Assembly (NCBI RefSeq): GCF_005885635.1
Contig: NZ_VATY01000002.1
Span: 310,001 to 374,000 of the forward strand
Length of the DNA stretch: 64,000 bases
Source of the DNA: Maribacter algarum (ex Zhang et al. 2020)
GTDB taxonomy: Bacteria; Bacteroidota; Bacteroidia; Flavobacteriales; Flavobacteriaceae
Direction: 5' to 3'
Position 1 is the first letter of the stretch. Every line of letters begins with the position of its first letter. The notes beneath the pieces were generated by a model. That model ran no database searches and was not told the origin of the DNA. It saw nothing but the letters and a program-made list of their open reading frames with translations. This document shows, piece by piece, positions 54,036 through 63,457 of the stretch. Position numbers and translations under genes: made by a program.

Positions 54036-54569
54036 ATGTTTAAGGGAATAAAAGATAAATTCAAGTATAAATCAGGCGTTAAATTTTTAAAAGAAGAGCT
54101 TAAAAAGCCATTCAATCCTGTGCACCGTAAAAAGGGTATTACCTCGGTGGCTTGCTTGGTCGATTTGGATGCCTTTGAAAATGCGAATTTATTTTATGAG
54201 TTTGTCGAGGATTATGGATTACGACCTAATGCAGTTAAAATAATAGGATATAAAAGTTATTATGATAAAAACTCCCCTTATTCTACTCCGGTTTTCTCGG
54301 ATAAGGATTTGGGTTGGAATGGAAACATCGAAAATAGTTATGTACTAGAATTTTTAAGTCGCGAGTATGATATGCTGGTCAATTACTATACGCAGGAAAA
54401 TCTGCTTTTACAGATTATGAGTGTAAAGACTAGAGCTAGGGTTCGTGTTGGATTTAAAGAGGTCGATTCGAAGTACAATGATTTGATTTTAGATACTCCG
54501 ATTAATGATTTTAAAGTATTTAAAAAGGAATTAAAGAAATACCTGAAGGTTCTTAACGAAATAAAATAA
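54036..54569 (+). CDS. DUF6913-type protein
   Basis: 177 residues, soluble, basic N-terminus ([22 protein letters not shown]). It has [15 protein letters not shown] and [11 protein letters not shown] but no enzymatic motif. The family is flavobacterial and is typically just before dapA, as here: its stop TAA overlaps the dapA ATG by one base. Function unknown. Confidence 0.75.
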   Translation: MFKGIKDKFKYKSGVKFLKEELKKPFNPVHRKKGITSVACLVDLDAFENANLFYEFVEDYGLRPNAVKIIGYKSYYDKNSPYSTPVFSDKDLGWNGNIENSYVLEFLSREYDMLVNYYTQENLLLQIMSVKTRARVRVGFKEVDSKYNDLILDTPINDFKVFKKELKKYLKVLNEIK

Positions 54570-55459
54570 TGAAGCAGATAGTAGGTACAGGTGTGGCGTT
54601 GGTAACTCCGTTCAAAAAAGATTTTTCTATAGATACGGATGCTTTAGGACGCATTGTGAACTATTGTATAGACGGTGGAGTTGACTATCTTGTGGTTCTA
54701 GGTACTACAGGTGAATCAGTTACCTTGAATAAGGCAGAAAAAATGCTTGTCATGGACACGATTGTCAAAGCCAATAGGGGACGATTACCTTTGGTTTTGG
54801 GAATTGGCGGCAACAGTACCCATCGCATCGTACACGAGGTTCAGGCATTTCAATCAGATGATTTTGATGCTATTCTTTCCGTTGTGCCATATTACAACAG
54901 ACCTACCCAGGAGGGAATTTACCAACATTTTAAGGCTATATCAGAAGTTGCCAAAAAACCAATAATTCTTTATAATGTTCCTGCCAGAACAGGTAGTAAT
55001 ATGCTACCGGCTACGGTACTTCGACTTGCCGCCGATTTTGATAATATTATAGGGATTAAGGAAGCTGTTGGAGAAATGAATCAAGTTAAAGAACTTGTTG
55101 CTGGTAAACCTGAAGGGTTCCATATTATTTCAGGAGATGACCCTACGGCATTAGATACTGTTTTGGCCGGTGGTTCCGGAGTTATTTCTGTCCTAGGGCA
55201 GGGACTTCCAGAAGAATTTTCAAGTATGATTCGATTGGGATTGGATGGTAATCGAGAAGAAGCTGTAAAACTTCATGAAGCATTGTCGGAAGGGATGAAT
55301 CTTATTTTTGAGGAAGGAAATCCTGCAGGTATTAAATCAGTTTTTGAAACTTTTCAACTTTGTGATGCTACTGTAAGACTTCCATTGGTTGAAGCGACAT
55401 CTGGCTTGAAAGCTAGAATCTCAACCTTCGTAAAATCCTTTGGAAAAATTACTGCTTAG
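54569..55459 (+). CDS. dapA: 4-hydroxy-tetrahydrodipicolinate synthase
   Basis: 296 residues, full length. It makes 4-hydroxy-tetrahydrodipicolinate from pyruvate and aspartate semialdehyde in lysine/diaminopimelate synthesis. Catalytic residues are visible: T46-T47 in GTTGES, Y135 in LYNVPARTG, and the Schiff-base K164 in IGIKEAVG. The pyruvate-site arginine lies in the PAR motif. It is translationally coupled to the DUF6913 gene. Confidence 0.96.
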   Translation: MKQIVGTGVALVTPFKKDFSIDTDALGRIVNYCIDGGVDYLVVLGTTGESVTLNKAEKMLVMDTIVKANRGRLPLVLGIGGNSTHRIVHEVQAFQSDDFDAILSVVPYYNRPTQEGIYQHFKAISEVAKKPIILYNVPARTGSNMLPATVLRLAADFDNIIGIKEAVGEMNQVKELVAGKPEGFHIISGDDPTALDTVLAGGSGVISVLGQGLPEEFSSMIRLGLDGNREEAVKLHEALSEGMNLIFEEGNPAGIKSVFETFQLCDATVRLPLVEATSGLKARISTFVKSFGKITA

Positions 55460-55570
55460 GAAAATATTTAAGTCGCCAACAGTTAAATCTTCGCTAAAAC
55501 TATTGTCTATGGCCTGCCAACAGTCTATTTTCGTAGGGTAAAAATGTTTTTTATATCCGCTGATAATCCG

Positions 55571-55578
55571 TAATTTTG
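55571..55578 (+). promoter_or_regulatory. Candidate -7 box for bamD
   Basis: TAATTTTG matches TAnnTTTG fully. Transcription would begin near 55583, which favours 55595 over the in-frame ATG at 55583 as the bamD start. Confidence 0.4.
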
Positions 55579-55594
55579 CAAAATGTTTTTGAAA

Positions 55595-56419
55595 ATGAAG
55601 CACATCCTGCCTTTTTTAATAGTTATTCTATTTCTTACATCCTGCAGTGAGTACCAAAAGGTGCTTAAAGAAGTTGATGTGAAGCCAAAGTATGATTTGG
55701 CGCAGAAACTTTATGATGAGGGAGATTATAAAAGGTCACTCAGACTTTTTGAGCAAATTGCTCCGAAATATGTGGGAAAACCTCAAGGGGAAAGGGTCAT
55801 GTTTTTTTTGGCGGACAGTTATTTTAAGCGGGAGGACTTTAATATGGCCGGTTATCAATTTGAGCGTTTCATCAAGTCGTACCCAAAAAGTGACAAAGTA
55901 CCAGAGGCCGCATTTTCAGGTGCTAAAAGTTATTTTGAACTTTCACCCAGCCATTCTTTGGACCAAACTGATACCGACAAGGCTTTGGTAAAACTCCAGG
56001 GTTTTATTAATACATATCCTGATTCTGAGTTTTTTGCTGAGGCCAATGATATGGCGAAGGAGTTAACGACCAAAAAAGAACGGAAGGCATTTGAGATAGG
56101 AAAACAGTTTAACAAGTTAGGTGAATTTAATTATGATGTACTAAGGTCTGCCGTAGCTTCGTTAGATAACTTTGTTTCTGATTATCCGGGTTCTATTTAT
56201 CGAGAAGAGGCGCTATATTTAAAACTAGAGGCTAGCACTGGTATGGCTTTGAACAGTTTTGAATCTTTGAAACAAGAGCGTTTAGAAAATGCGAAGGAGG
56301 CTTACCGGGTTCTTAAAAAACAGTATCCAGAAACAAAGTTTACCAAAAAGGCCGATAATTTACTAGAGAAAATAGAGAAAGAATTACGAAATTCTTCAGA
56401 TATAACCGCAACAAAATAA
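55595..56419 (+). CDS. bamD: Outer membrane assembly lipoprotein BamD
   Basis: 274 residues from the ATG at 55595, which opens the lipoprotein signal MKHILPFLIVILFLTSC. Five TPR-like repeats follow: YDLAQKLYDEGDYKRSLRLFE, FFLADSYFKREDFNMAGYQFE and so on. BamD is the essential periplasmic partner of BamA in folding outer-membrane proteins. It is followed 12 bp later by the RNA polymerase omega gene. Confidence 0.93.
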   Translation: MKHILPFLIVILFLTSCSEYQKVLKEVDVKPKYDLAQKLYDEGDYKRSLRLFEQIAPKYVGKPQGERVMFFLADSYFKREDFNMAGYQFERFIKSYPKSDKVPEAAFSGAKSYFELSPSHSLDQTDTDKALVKLQGFINTYPDSEFFAEANDMAKELTTKKERKAFEIGKQFNKLGEFNYDVLRSAVASLDNFVSDYPGSIYREEALYLKLEASTGMALNSFESLKQERLENAKEAYRVLKKQYPETKFTKKADNLLEKIEKELRNSSDITATK

Positions 56420-56431
56420 ATAGCTATCATT

Positions 56432-56764
56432 ATGAACATGAATGATTTAAAAAACTCGAAAGCTCCTGTTTCTACGACAACGATTAACAAGAATGAGTTT
56501 GATGCACCAACCGATAATATCTATGAAGCAATTTCAATTGCTTCGAAAAGAGCAATTCAAATTAATTCTGACATTAAGAAAGAGCTGCTTGAAAAATTAG
56601 AAGAGTTTGCTACATACAGCGACAGTCTTGAAGAGGTTTTTGAAAACAAAGAACAGATTGAAGTTTCTAAATTCTACGAAAAATTACCAAAACCACATGC
56701 TTTAGCTGTTGAAGAGTGGTTGACCGATAAGATCTACTACAGAAATACTGAGAAAGACGCATAA
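56432..56764 (+). CDS. rpoZ: RNA polymerase omega subunit, Bacteroidetes type
   Basis: 110 residues. TDNIYEAISIASKRAIQIN is the omega-family segment (compare the RPB6/omega NRY...AARRA region), followed by the longer acidic tail typical of Bacteroidetes. It supports assembly of the beta-prime subunit. Its place between bamD and coaBC is the usual one in Flavobacteriia (omega before coaBC is also seen in other phyla). Confidence 0.88.
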   Translation: MNMNDLKNSKAPVSTTTINKNEFDAPTDNIYEAISIASKRAIQINSDIKKELLEKLEEFATYSDSLEEVFENKEQIEVSKFYEKLPKPHALAVEEWLTDKIYYRNTEKDA

Positions 56765-56767
56765 ATT

Positions 56768-57973
56768 ATGCTGGGTGGCAAAAATATCCTATTAGGGATT
56801 ACTGGAGGAATAGCCGCTTACAAAACTACCTTTCTCATTCGTTTACTTATTAAAGCTGGTGCAAATGTCAAGATAATCTTGACAGATAGTGCCAGCTCTT
56901 TTGTTTCCCCCTTAACGCTAGCGACACTTTCTAAGAACCCGGTGCTTTCTTCTTTTGTAAAAGAGGAAAATAATACTGTGGACTGGAATAACCATGTAGA
57001 ATTAGGGCTTTGGGCTGATTTGATGCTAATAGCTCCTGCCACCGCAAATACTTTGTCAAAAATGGCAAATGGTACCTGCGATAATTTGCTTTTGGCTACT
57101 TATCTCTCGGCAAAATGTCCTGTTTTCTTTGCTCCAGCGATGGACTTGGATATGTACAAACATCCATCTACTAAAGCCTCTTTTGAAAAACTTGAATCTT
57201 TTGGCAATATTATGATTCCTGCGACCTCTGGAGAGTTAGCGAGTGGTTTACATGGAGAAGGACGCATGGCTGAACCAGAAGATATCGTACATTTTATAAA
57301 ACAAATTTTATCCGAAGGGCTTGCGCTGAGTGCTAAAAAGGTACTCATTACCGCAGGACCAACATATGAAGCTATTGACCCGGTTCGTTTTGTAGGAAAT
57401 CATTCGTCAGGATTAATGGGTTACGAGTTAGCGGAGGAAGCTGCAAGGTTAGGTGCAGAAGTTATTTTAATTTCAGGCCCCTCGAGTCTCAATGTTAAAA
57501 ATGATTTCATCAACTTAATACGTGTGGTGTCTGCAGATGAGATGTACGATGCGGTGCATGCTCATTATTCGAATACGGATATTGCCATATGTGCTGCTGC
57601 TGTGGCTGATTATCGCCCCAAAATAGTAGCAAATCAAAAGATTAAGAAAGCCTCTGAAGACTTGTCTATTGAATTGACCAAGAACAAGGATATTCTTTTA
57701 TCCCTTGGGAAAGAGAAGAAAAATCAATTTTTAGTAGGGTTTGCCCTTGAGACGGAAAACGAACTAGAAAACGCCAAAGGAAAACTTAAAAAGAAGAATC
57801 TAGACGCCATTGTTCTAAACTCTCTTAACGATTCGGGAGCTGGTTTTGGAAAGCAAACGAATAAAATCACATTTATAGATAAGAATTCAGTTATTAAAAC
57901 GTTTGCTTTAAAAAGCAAGGCAGCGGTCGCTGTGGATATTTTTGAAGAAATCACAAGTAGAATCAATGCGTAA
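56768..57973 (+). CDS. coaBC: Phosphopantothenoylcysteine decarboxylase/phosphopantothenate-cysteine ligase
   Basis: 401 residues, bifunctional. The N-terminal CoaC part binds FMN: GITGGIAAYKT, the active histidine in WNNHVELG, and PAMDLDM in place of PAMNxxM. The CoaB part starts about 190 with VLITAGPTYEAIDPVRFVGN and has CAAAVADYRP. It carries out two successive steps of coenzyme A synthesis. It is 3 bp after the omega gene and overlaps porD by 8 bp. Confidence 0.95.
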   Translation: MLGGKNILLGITGGIAAYKTTFLIRLLIKAGANVKIILTDSASSFVSPLTLATLSKNPVLSSFVKEENNTVDWNNHVELGLWADLMLIAPATANTLSKMANGTCDNLLLATYLSAKCPVFFAPAMDLDMYKHPSTKASFEKLESFGNIMIPATSGELASGLHGEGRMAEPEDIVHFIKQILSEGLALSAKKVLITAGPTYEAIDPVRFVGNHSSGLMGYELAEEAARLGAEVILISGPSSLNVKNDFINLIRVVSADEMYDAVHAHYSNTDIAICAAAVADYRPKIVANQKIKKASEDLSIELTKNKDILLSLGKEKKNQFLVGFALETENELENAKGKLKKKNLDAIVLNSLNDSGAGFGKQTNKITFIDKNSVIKTFALKSKAAVAVDIFEEITSRINA

Positions 57974-58856
57974 TTTTTTAATTCCTATTTTTTGCATCCT
58001 TTTTTCATTAGCCACGAACGCTCAAGAGTTGAATGCCACTGTAACGGTAAACTCTAGTGAACTTCCCCAAGGTGACTTACCGGTTTTTAGGACTTTGGAA
58101 AGGTCATTGAATGATTTTGTCAATAAAAACAAATGGACCAATAGGGTTTACAAGGAAAATGAACGCGTCAATGCTCAGATGATTATTACTCTTTCTAAAT
58201 ACGAATCCAATCGATTTGAGGGAAATATAGTAATTCAATCTTCGCGACCCGTTTTCAACACTTCGTATGAAACGCCCATTTTTAATTATAAGGATGGCCA
58301 ATTTTCATTTCAATATATCGAATTTGAGCCTTTGGTCTATAATGAAAATAATTACAGTTCAAATTTAGTTGGTGTAATGGCATACTACGTGTACGTAATT
58401 TTAGGTATGGATGCTGATACTTTTTCCTTAGAGGGAGGAAGTGAATACTTTAAAGAAGCCCAAAAGGTTGTTACGCAAGCCCAAGGTACTAATTTTAAAG
58501 GATGGAGCAATACTGGCAAAGACCGTAATCGTTTTGAATTGGTTGATGACCTATTGTCAAATACCTATCGTGAATTTCATGTGGCGATGTATAATTACCA
58601 CAGAAAGGGTCTAGATATTTTGGGCGATAATAACAGTACTGGCAAGCAAGTGATTGCAGGTACTATGAAATTGTTCGAAGCTATTCAGAAGCGTAGACCT
58701 AACGCTTTTTTGATTCAAACCTTTTTTGACGCGAAGTCAGAAGAGATTAAAAGTGTCTTCTCTGATGGACCAAAGGTTGATGTTGTAAAGTTAAAAGAAA
58801 CTTTGAACAATGTAGCCCCTTTATTTCGTTCAGCTTGGGACGATATTAAATACTGA
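57966..58856 (+). CDS. porD: PorD-like DUF4835 protein, type IX secretion/gliding
   Basis: 296 residues from the ATG at 57966, which gives the signal peptide MRNFLIPIFCILFSLATNAQ. The mature part fits DUF4835: ELNATVTVNSSELP near its start, YYVYVILGMDADTFSLEGGS in the middle, and a final APLFRSAWDDIKY. PorD is a periplasmic protein needed for gliding or secretion by the type IX system in related bacteria. The start overlaps the coaBC end. Confidence 0.88.
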   Translation: MRNFLIPIFCILFSLATNAQELNATVTVNSSELPQGDLPVFRTLERSLNDFVNKNKWTNRVYKENERVNAQMIITLSKYESNRFEGNIVIQSSRPVFNTSYETPIFNYKDGQFSFQYIEFEPLVYNENNYSSNLVGVMAYYVYVILGMDADTFSLEGGSEYFKEAQKVVTQAQGTNFKGWSNTGKDRNRFELVDDLLSNTYREFHVAMYNYHRKGLDILGDNNSTGKQVIAGTMKLFEAIQKRRPNAFLIQTFFDAKSEEIKSVFSDGPKVDVVKLKETLNNVAPLFRSAWDDIKY

Positions 58857-58911
58857 TTTCTTCTATTATTTAAAATATCAATTATCTTTACTGCACTAAT
58901 ATTTTTCAATA

Positions 58912-60564
58912 GTGCTATCAAACCTATCCATTAAAAATTACGCCTTAATAGATTTTTTAAACGTTTCATTTTCTGATGGTTTTACCATTATAACAGGTGA
59001 AACAGGGGCAGGTAAATCGATTCTTTTAGGGGGGCTCTCCCTTGTATTAGGAAAACGGGCTGATTTAAGTGCGCTTCGTGACAAAGACAAGAAATGCATT
59101 ATTGAAGCTGAGTTTGAAATTAAAAAGTATAAGCTTAAATCTTTTTTTAAAGGGAATGATTTAGACTACGAGGATACAACTATTGTTCGACGAGAGATAC
59201 TCCCTAGTGGAAAATCGAGAGCTTTTATTAATGATACCCCAATTACACTAGACATACTTTCGCAATTAGGAAATCAGCTAATCGATGTGCATTCACAGCA
59301 TCAAACTTTACAACTAGGAGATATTGATTATCAGATGAAAGTTATAGATGCTTTAGCAGATAATACATCTACTCTGCATAATTATTCCGAGAAGTTGGAG
59401 CACTACAAGAATACTTCAAAAGAACTGGGTCAACTTGTTGATTTTCAAAATAATGCGGATAAAGAATATGAATACAATAGCTTCTTGTTGAAGGAGTTGG
59501 AAGAGGCTTCGTTAAAAGTTGGAATGCAGCAGGAACTTGAAAAGCAGTACGAGCAGTTGAACAATGTAGAGGCCATTACAGAACAATTGTCTATAAGTGG
59601 GCAATTGATGAATGGTGAGCAAATTGGTATATTAAGTATGTTAAGTGAACTGAAACAGGCTTCTAACAAATTATCTGAATTCGGAAGTCAATATTCAGAT
59701 TTAAACGAGCGCATACAATCCGTTTTTATAGAGCTTAATGATATCGCTGGTGAGATATATTCGTTACAAGAGCAAACGGAAGCAAATCCTCAATTGTTAG
59801 AAGAATTGAGTGGTAAACTACAGCTGCTATTCAACTTACAAAAGAAACATTCTGCCTTAGATATTGCTGAGCTACTAAAAGTAAAAGAAGAACTCACCGA
59901 GAGTGTTGGAGCAACGGAAAATATTGAATCTAATATTGATAGGCTACAAGAAGAACTATTAGAAAGTGAGAAAGATTTAAAAACAGTAGCTGAAACACTT
60001 ACAAAACGGAGATTATCCGTTTTGTCAAATTTAAAACAACAACTTGAGGATAGTTTGGCCTTGTTGGGAATGCCAAGTGCAGAATTTCAAATAGAGATGC
60101 ATCTCTCTTCAGAATTTAAATCAAATGGTTGTGATAATCTTACTTTTTTGTTCTCTGCGAATAAGGGTAGTGGTTTTGGTGAGTTAAAGAAAGTAGCCTC
60201 AGGAGGTGAGCTTTCAAGAATTATGCTTACGATTAAAGCGATTTTGGCCAAATATGACCATTTACCAACAATGATGTTTGATGAAATTGATACAGGAGTT
60301 TCAGGTGAGATTTCGAATAAAATGGGAGATATTATGGCGGCCATGAGCAAGAATATGCAAGTGTTTTCAATTACACACTTACCTCAGGTTGCTTCAAAAG
60401 GCAACGAACACTTTAAGGTCTATAAAACCGAAGAGGGTAAAACTACAAACACCAAAATGAAAAAGCTTTCCCAAGATGAAAGAGTGGTGGAATTGGCCGA
60501 AATGCTTGGAGGTGCTGATCTTTCTGATTCCGCAATTGCACATGCAAGACAGCTTTTGAATTAG
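58912..60564 (+). CDS. recN: DNA repair protein RecN
   Basis: 550 residues from a GTG start. It is an SMC-like ATPase: Walker A in ITGETGAGKSILLGG, a long coiled coil (about 150-375), the ABC signature ASGGELSRIML, and Walker B in MMFDEIDTGVSG. RecN gathers broken DNA ends in recombination repair. Cytoplasmic, full length for the family. Confidence 0.95.
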   Translation: MLSNLSIKNYALIDFLNVSFSDGFTIITGETGAGKSILLGGLSLVLGKRADLSALRDKDKKCIIEAEFEIKKYKLKSFFKGNDLDYEDTTIVRREILPSGKSRAFINDTPITLDILSQLGNQLIDVHSQHQTLQLGDIDYQMKVIDALADNTSTLHNYSEKLEHYKNTSKELGQLVDFQNNADKEYEYNSFLLKELEEASLKVGMQQELEKQYEQLNNVEAITEQLSISGQLMNGEQIGILSMLSELKQASNKLSEFGSQYSDLNERIQSVFIELNDIAGEIYSLQEQTEANPQLLEELSGKLQLLFNLQKKHSALDIAELLKVKEELTESVGATENIESNIDRLQEELLESEKDLKTVAETLTKRRLSVLSNLKQQLEDSLALLGMPSAEFQIEMHLSSEFKSNGCDNLTFLFSANKGSGFGELKKVASGGELSRIMLTIKAILAKYDHLPTMMFDEIDTGVSGEISNKMGDIMAAMSKNMQVFSITHLPQVASKGNEHFKVYKTEEGKTTNTKMKKLSQDERVVELAEMLGGADLSDSAIAHARQLLN

Positions 60565-60591
60565 TTAAGGACTTCTGCCAACTTTTTTGAA

Positions 60592-60599
60592 TATCTTTG
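60592..60599 (+). promoter_or_regulatory. Candidate -7 box for fabI
   Basis: TATCTTTG matches TAnnTTTG fully, 33 bp before the start codon at 60633. A -33 element is not clear. Confidence 0.35.
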
Positions 60600-60632
60600 A
60601 CAACTTTAAAGAACAATTGAAAACGAAAATAC

Positions 60633-61442
60633 ATGTCTTACGATTTATTAAAGGGTAAAAGAGGAATCATTTTTGGTGCTCTTGATGAAAATTCCATTGC
60701 TTGGAAAACCGCTGAAAGGGTTCATTCCGAAGGAGGAACTTTTGTACTGACAAATGCTCCGGTTGCAATGCGTATGGGGCAAATCAAAACTTTGGCTGAG
60801 CAAACGGGATCTGAAGTAATTCCTGCTGATGCTACCAATCAAGAGGATTTGGAAAATTTGGTAAGTAGGTCGGTGGAGATTCTTGGCGGTAAGTTGGATT
60901 TTGTTTTGCACTCTATTGGAATGTCAATTAATGTTCGAAAAGGAAGGCATTATACCGATGAAAAATATGATTTCACTGCTAAAGGATGGGACATTTCGGC
61001 ACTTTCATTTCACAGAGTTATGCAAACTTTATATAAGGCTGATGCAATGAATGAATGGGGAAGTATTGTTGCCCTAACTTATATGGCTGCACAACGAACT
61101 TTTCCAGATTATAATGATATGGCTGACAATAAAGCTTATTTGGAATCGGTAGCACGTAGTTTCGGCTATTTCTTCGGAAAAGAAAAGAAGGTACGCGTGA
61201 ATACCATTTCTCAGTCGCCGACAGCAACAACAGCAGGTTCAGGAGTAAAAGGATTTGACGGATTTATCAGTTATGCGGAAAAAATGTCTCCTTTAGGAAA
61301 CGCTTCTGCCCAAGATTGTGCTGATTTTACGGTTTCCTTGTTTTCAGACCTTACTAGAAAAGTTACTATGCAAAACCTATTTCACGATGGAGGTTTTTCA
61401 AATACAGGAGTGAGTCAAGAAGTGATTGAAAAGTTCGAGTAG
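60633..61442 (+). CDS. fabI: Enoyl-ACP reductase FabI
   Basis: 269 residues. FabI-type SDR that reduces enoyl-ACP in each cycle of fatty-acid elongation. The altered cofactor motif is GALDENSIAW, and the catalytic stretch YMAAQRTFPDYNDMADNKAYLE has both tyrosines and the lysine. HSIGMS is at its expected place near residue 92. The C-terminus is longer than that of the E. coli enzyme. Confidence 0.95.
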   Translation: MSYDLLKGKRGIIFGALDENSIAWKTAERVHSEGGTFVLTNAPVAMRMGQIKTLAEQTGSEVIPADATNQEDLENLVSRSVEILGGKLDFVLHSIGMSINVRKGRHYTDEKYDFTAKGWDISALSFHRVMQTLYKADAMNEWGSIVALTYMAAQRTFPDYNDMADNKAYLESVARSFGYFFGKEKKVRVNTISQSPTATTAGSGVKGFDGFISYAEKMSPLGNASAQDCADFTVSLFSDLTRKVTMQNLFHDGGFSNTGVSQEVIEKFE

Positions 61443-61490
61443 GAAACCACTCAAGTCCTTACTTTTTATCGGTTTATCAAATTCAAACAA

Positions 61491-62489
61491 ATGGAGCTAT
61501 CCTTTTCCTTTATTATTCCTGTATATAATAGGCCTAATGAGATTGAGGAATTGCTTGAGAGTATAGAGGCACAAACTTTTCATAACCCTTTTGAGGTGGT
61601 TATTATTGAGGATGGTTCGACTGAAACATCCGAGGAAATTGTCAGGAAGTTTCAGAACGAAATCTCCATTTCCTATTACAAAAAAGATAATACAGGTCCG
61701 GGTGATTCACGTAACTACGGTATGCAAAAGGCCCTGGGCAACTACTTTATTGTGCTTGACTCAGACTGCATCCTTCCTGTGCAATACCTAGAAGTTGTTT
61801 ATCAATCCCTAAAAGAAAGCTATGTACATTGTTTTGGAGGTCCTGATAATGCTCATGAGTCCTTTAGTTTGGTACAGAAAGCCATAAATTATGCAATGAC
61901 CTCGGTCTTAAGCACAGGAGGAATTCGGGGAGGTAAAAATTCCGTAGATAAATTTCAACCACGGAGTTTCAATATGGGTATTTCAAAAGAAGCTTTTGAA
62001 GCTACAAACGGTTTTGGAAAAATCCATCCTGGAGAAGACCCAGATTTGACCTTTCGTTTATGGAACAAAGGATATGAAACCCGTTTGATTCCGGAAGCTT
62101 ATGTCTATCACAAGCGCCGAATTGATTGGGGCAAATTTTATACTCAAGTGAATAAGTTCGGGATCGTACGCCCAATATTGAACAAGTGGCACCCCCAAAC
62201 GGCTAAAGTTACCTATTGGTTTCCAATTCTTTTTTGCCTTGGTTTCGTTGTCGCATTGATTTTGACAACAGTGGGTATATTAGTTCCTTTATTCCTTTAT
62301 GGGGTCTATTTTCTAGTTGTTTTTATCGATGCACTATTTAAGACAAAAAGTATAGCAATTGCTTTGTGGGCGGTGCTTGCTGTACAAATACAGTTTGTGG
62401 GCTATGGATTAGGTTTTTTAAAATCAACAGTTCTTCTTAACTTCACAAGTAAGAAGCCTCAAGAGATTTTCCCAAAATTATTCTTTTAA
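61491..62489 (+). CDS. GT2-family glycosyltransferase
   Basis: 332 residues. Opening strand SFIIPVYNRPNEI, the metal-binding DxD in VLDSDCILP, and GEDPDLTFRLWNKGYE, the GT2 acceptor/base region. Two or three hydrophobic segments at about 240-310 anchor it in the inner membrane. The sugar and acceptor are unknown. Confidence 0.9.
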   Translation: MELSFSFIIPVYNRPNEIEELLESIEAQTFHNPFEVVIIEDGSTETSEEIVRKFQNEISISYYKKDNTGPGDSRNYGMQKALGNYFIVLDSDCILPVQYLEVVYQSLKESYVHCFGGPDNAHESFSLVQKAINYAMTSVLSTGGIRGGKNSVDKFQPRSFNMGISKEAFEATNGFGKIHPGEDPDLTFRLWNKGYETRLIPEAYVYHKRRIDWGKFYTQVNKFGIVRPILNKWHPQTAKVTYWFPILFCLGFVVALILTTVGILVPLFLYGVYFLVVFIDALFKTKSIAIALWAVLAVQIQFVGYGLGFLKSTVLLNFTSKKPQEIFPKLFF

Positions 62490-62500
62490 AATGCCTACAC

Positions 62501-63457
62501 GTGATACAAAAAATCAGAAACAGCTTAAAAAAGCGAAAAGTTAAAGTCTTTTTGGTGTTCTTATTTTGCTCAACTTCAGCTTGGTTCATTAGCAATTTAT
62601 CGGAATCTTATATTAGCAATACAACTTTCGAACTGGAATATGCAAATGCCAAGGAAGATCTTATGCTGGTCAACTCTTCCCAAGATAAAATTAATGTGAA
62701 ATTGGAGGCCGTAGGTTTTCAATTCTTAGGATTCAATTTCAAAAAGAAAAATATTGCTATTGATTTATCCGCCGTTGCAAAAGAAGGGCGTCAATATTAC
62801 TTGTCCTATCAAAATTATAGGGCCCAAATAGAAAAACAACTTCCAAGTTCAATGCGGCTGATAGACATCGAAAAAGATACCTTGTTTTTTGATTTTCAAG
62901 AAGTTATTTCTAAGGAAGTTCCGGTTAAGCCCCAATTAAATTTAAGTTTGGAGCAAAATTATTTGTTGGATGGAAAATTAAAAGTTACTCCTGCCACAGT
63001 TATTATTAAAGGCCCAAGGAACGAGATTGATACCATTGCAAATGTGAAGTCATCTAAAATAAACCTTATCGATTTGACTTCTGATTTTACTCGTAAAGCC
63101 ACTGTCATAGTTCCTGTTGGATTACGCTTTAGCACCTTCTCTGAAACATCGATTACGGTTTCTGGAAAGGTTTCAAGATTTTCTGAAAAAATGATTACCA
63201 TTAAGGTTAAAGTGTTGAACCTTCCAACAGGAACATCGGTCAAAATGTTTCCTGATAAAGTTAATGTTTTATGTAAAGGTACAATTGGTGCTCTAAAAGA
63301 CCTGGAACCTTCTGATTTTACTGTAATTGCAGACTTCGACAAAAAGAAGAACAGCAAATCGAAAAGAATTGCTTTGAGACTGAACAAAATACCAGAGCAA
63401 CTATCTAGTGCTATACTGCAAGAAATGGAAGTAGAATACATTCTAAAACGAGAATAA
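62501..63457 (+). CDS. YbbR-domain protein
   Basis: 318 residues from a GTG start; the ATG at 62491 is in another frame and stops soon. One N-terminal membrane segment (VFLVFLFCSTSAWFIS) and several YbbR repeats outside: VPVKPQLNLSLEQNYLLDG, TPATVIIKGPRNEID, TITVSGKVSRF. In Firmicutes YbbR (CdaR) controls diadenylate cyclase; here no cyclase gene is adjacent. The stop overlaps the coaE start by one base. Confidence 0.85.
   Translation: MIQKIRNSLKKRKVKVFLVFLFCSTSAWFISNLSESYISNTTFELEYANAKEDLMLVNSSQDKINVKLEAVGFQFLGFNFKKKNIAIDLSAVAKEGRQYYLSYQNYRAQIEKQLPSSMRLIDIEKDTLFFDFQEVISKEVPVKPQLNLSLEQNYLLDGKLKVTPATVIIKGPRNEIDTIANVKSSKINLIDLTSDFTRKATVIVPVGLRFSTFSETSITVSGKVSRFSEKMITIKVKVLNLPTGTSVKMFPDKVNVLCKGTIGALKDLEPSDFTVIADFDKKKNSKSKRIALRLNKIPEQLSSAILQEMEVEYILKRE

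Noticed and set aside
62959-63441. 160-residue open frame on the minus strand
   Set aside because: Antisense to the YbbR gene; a long frame here follows from the codon usage of the real gene.
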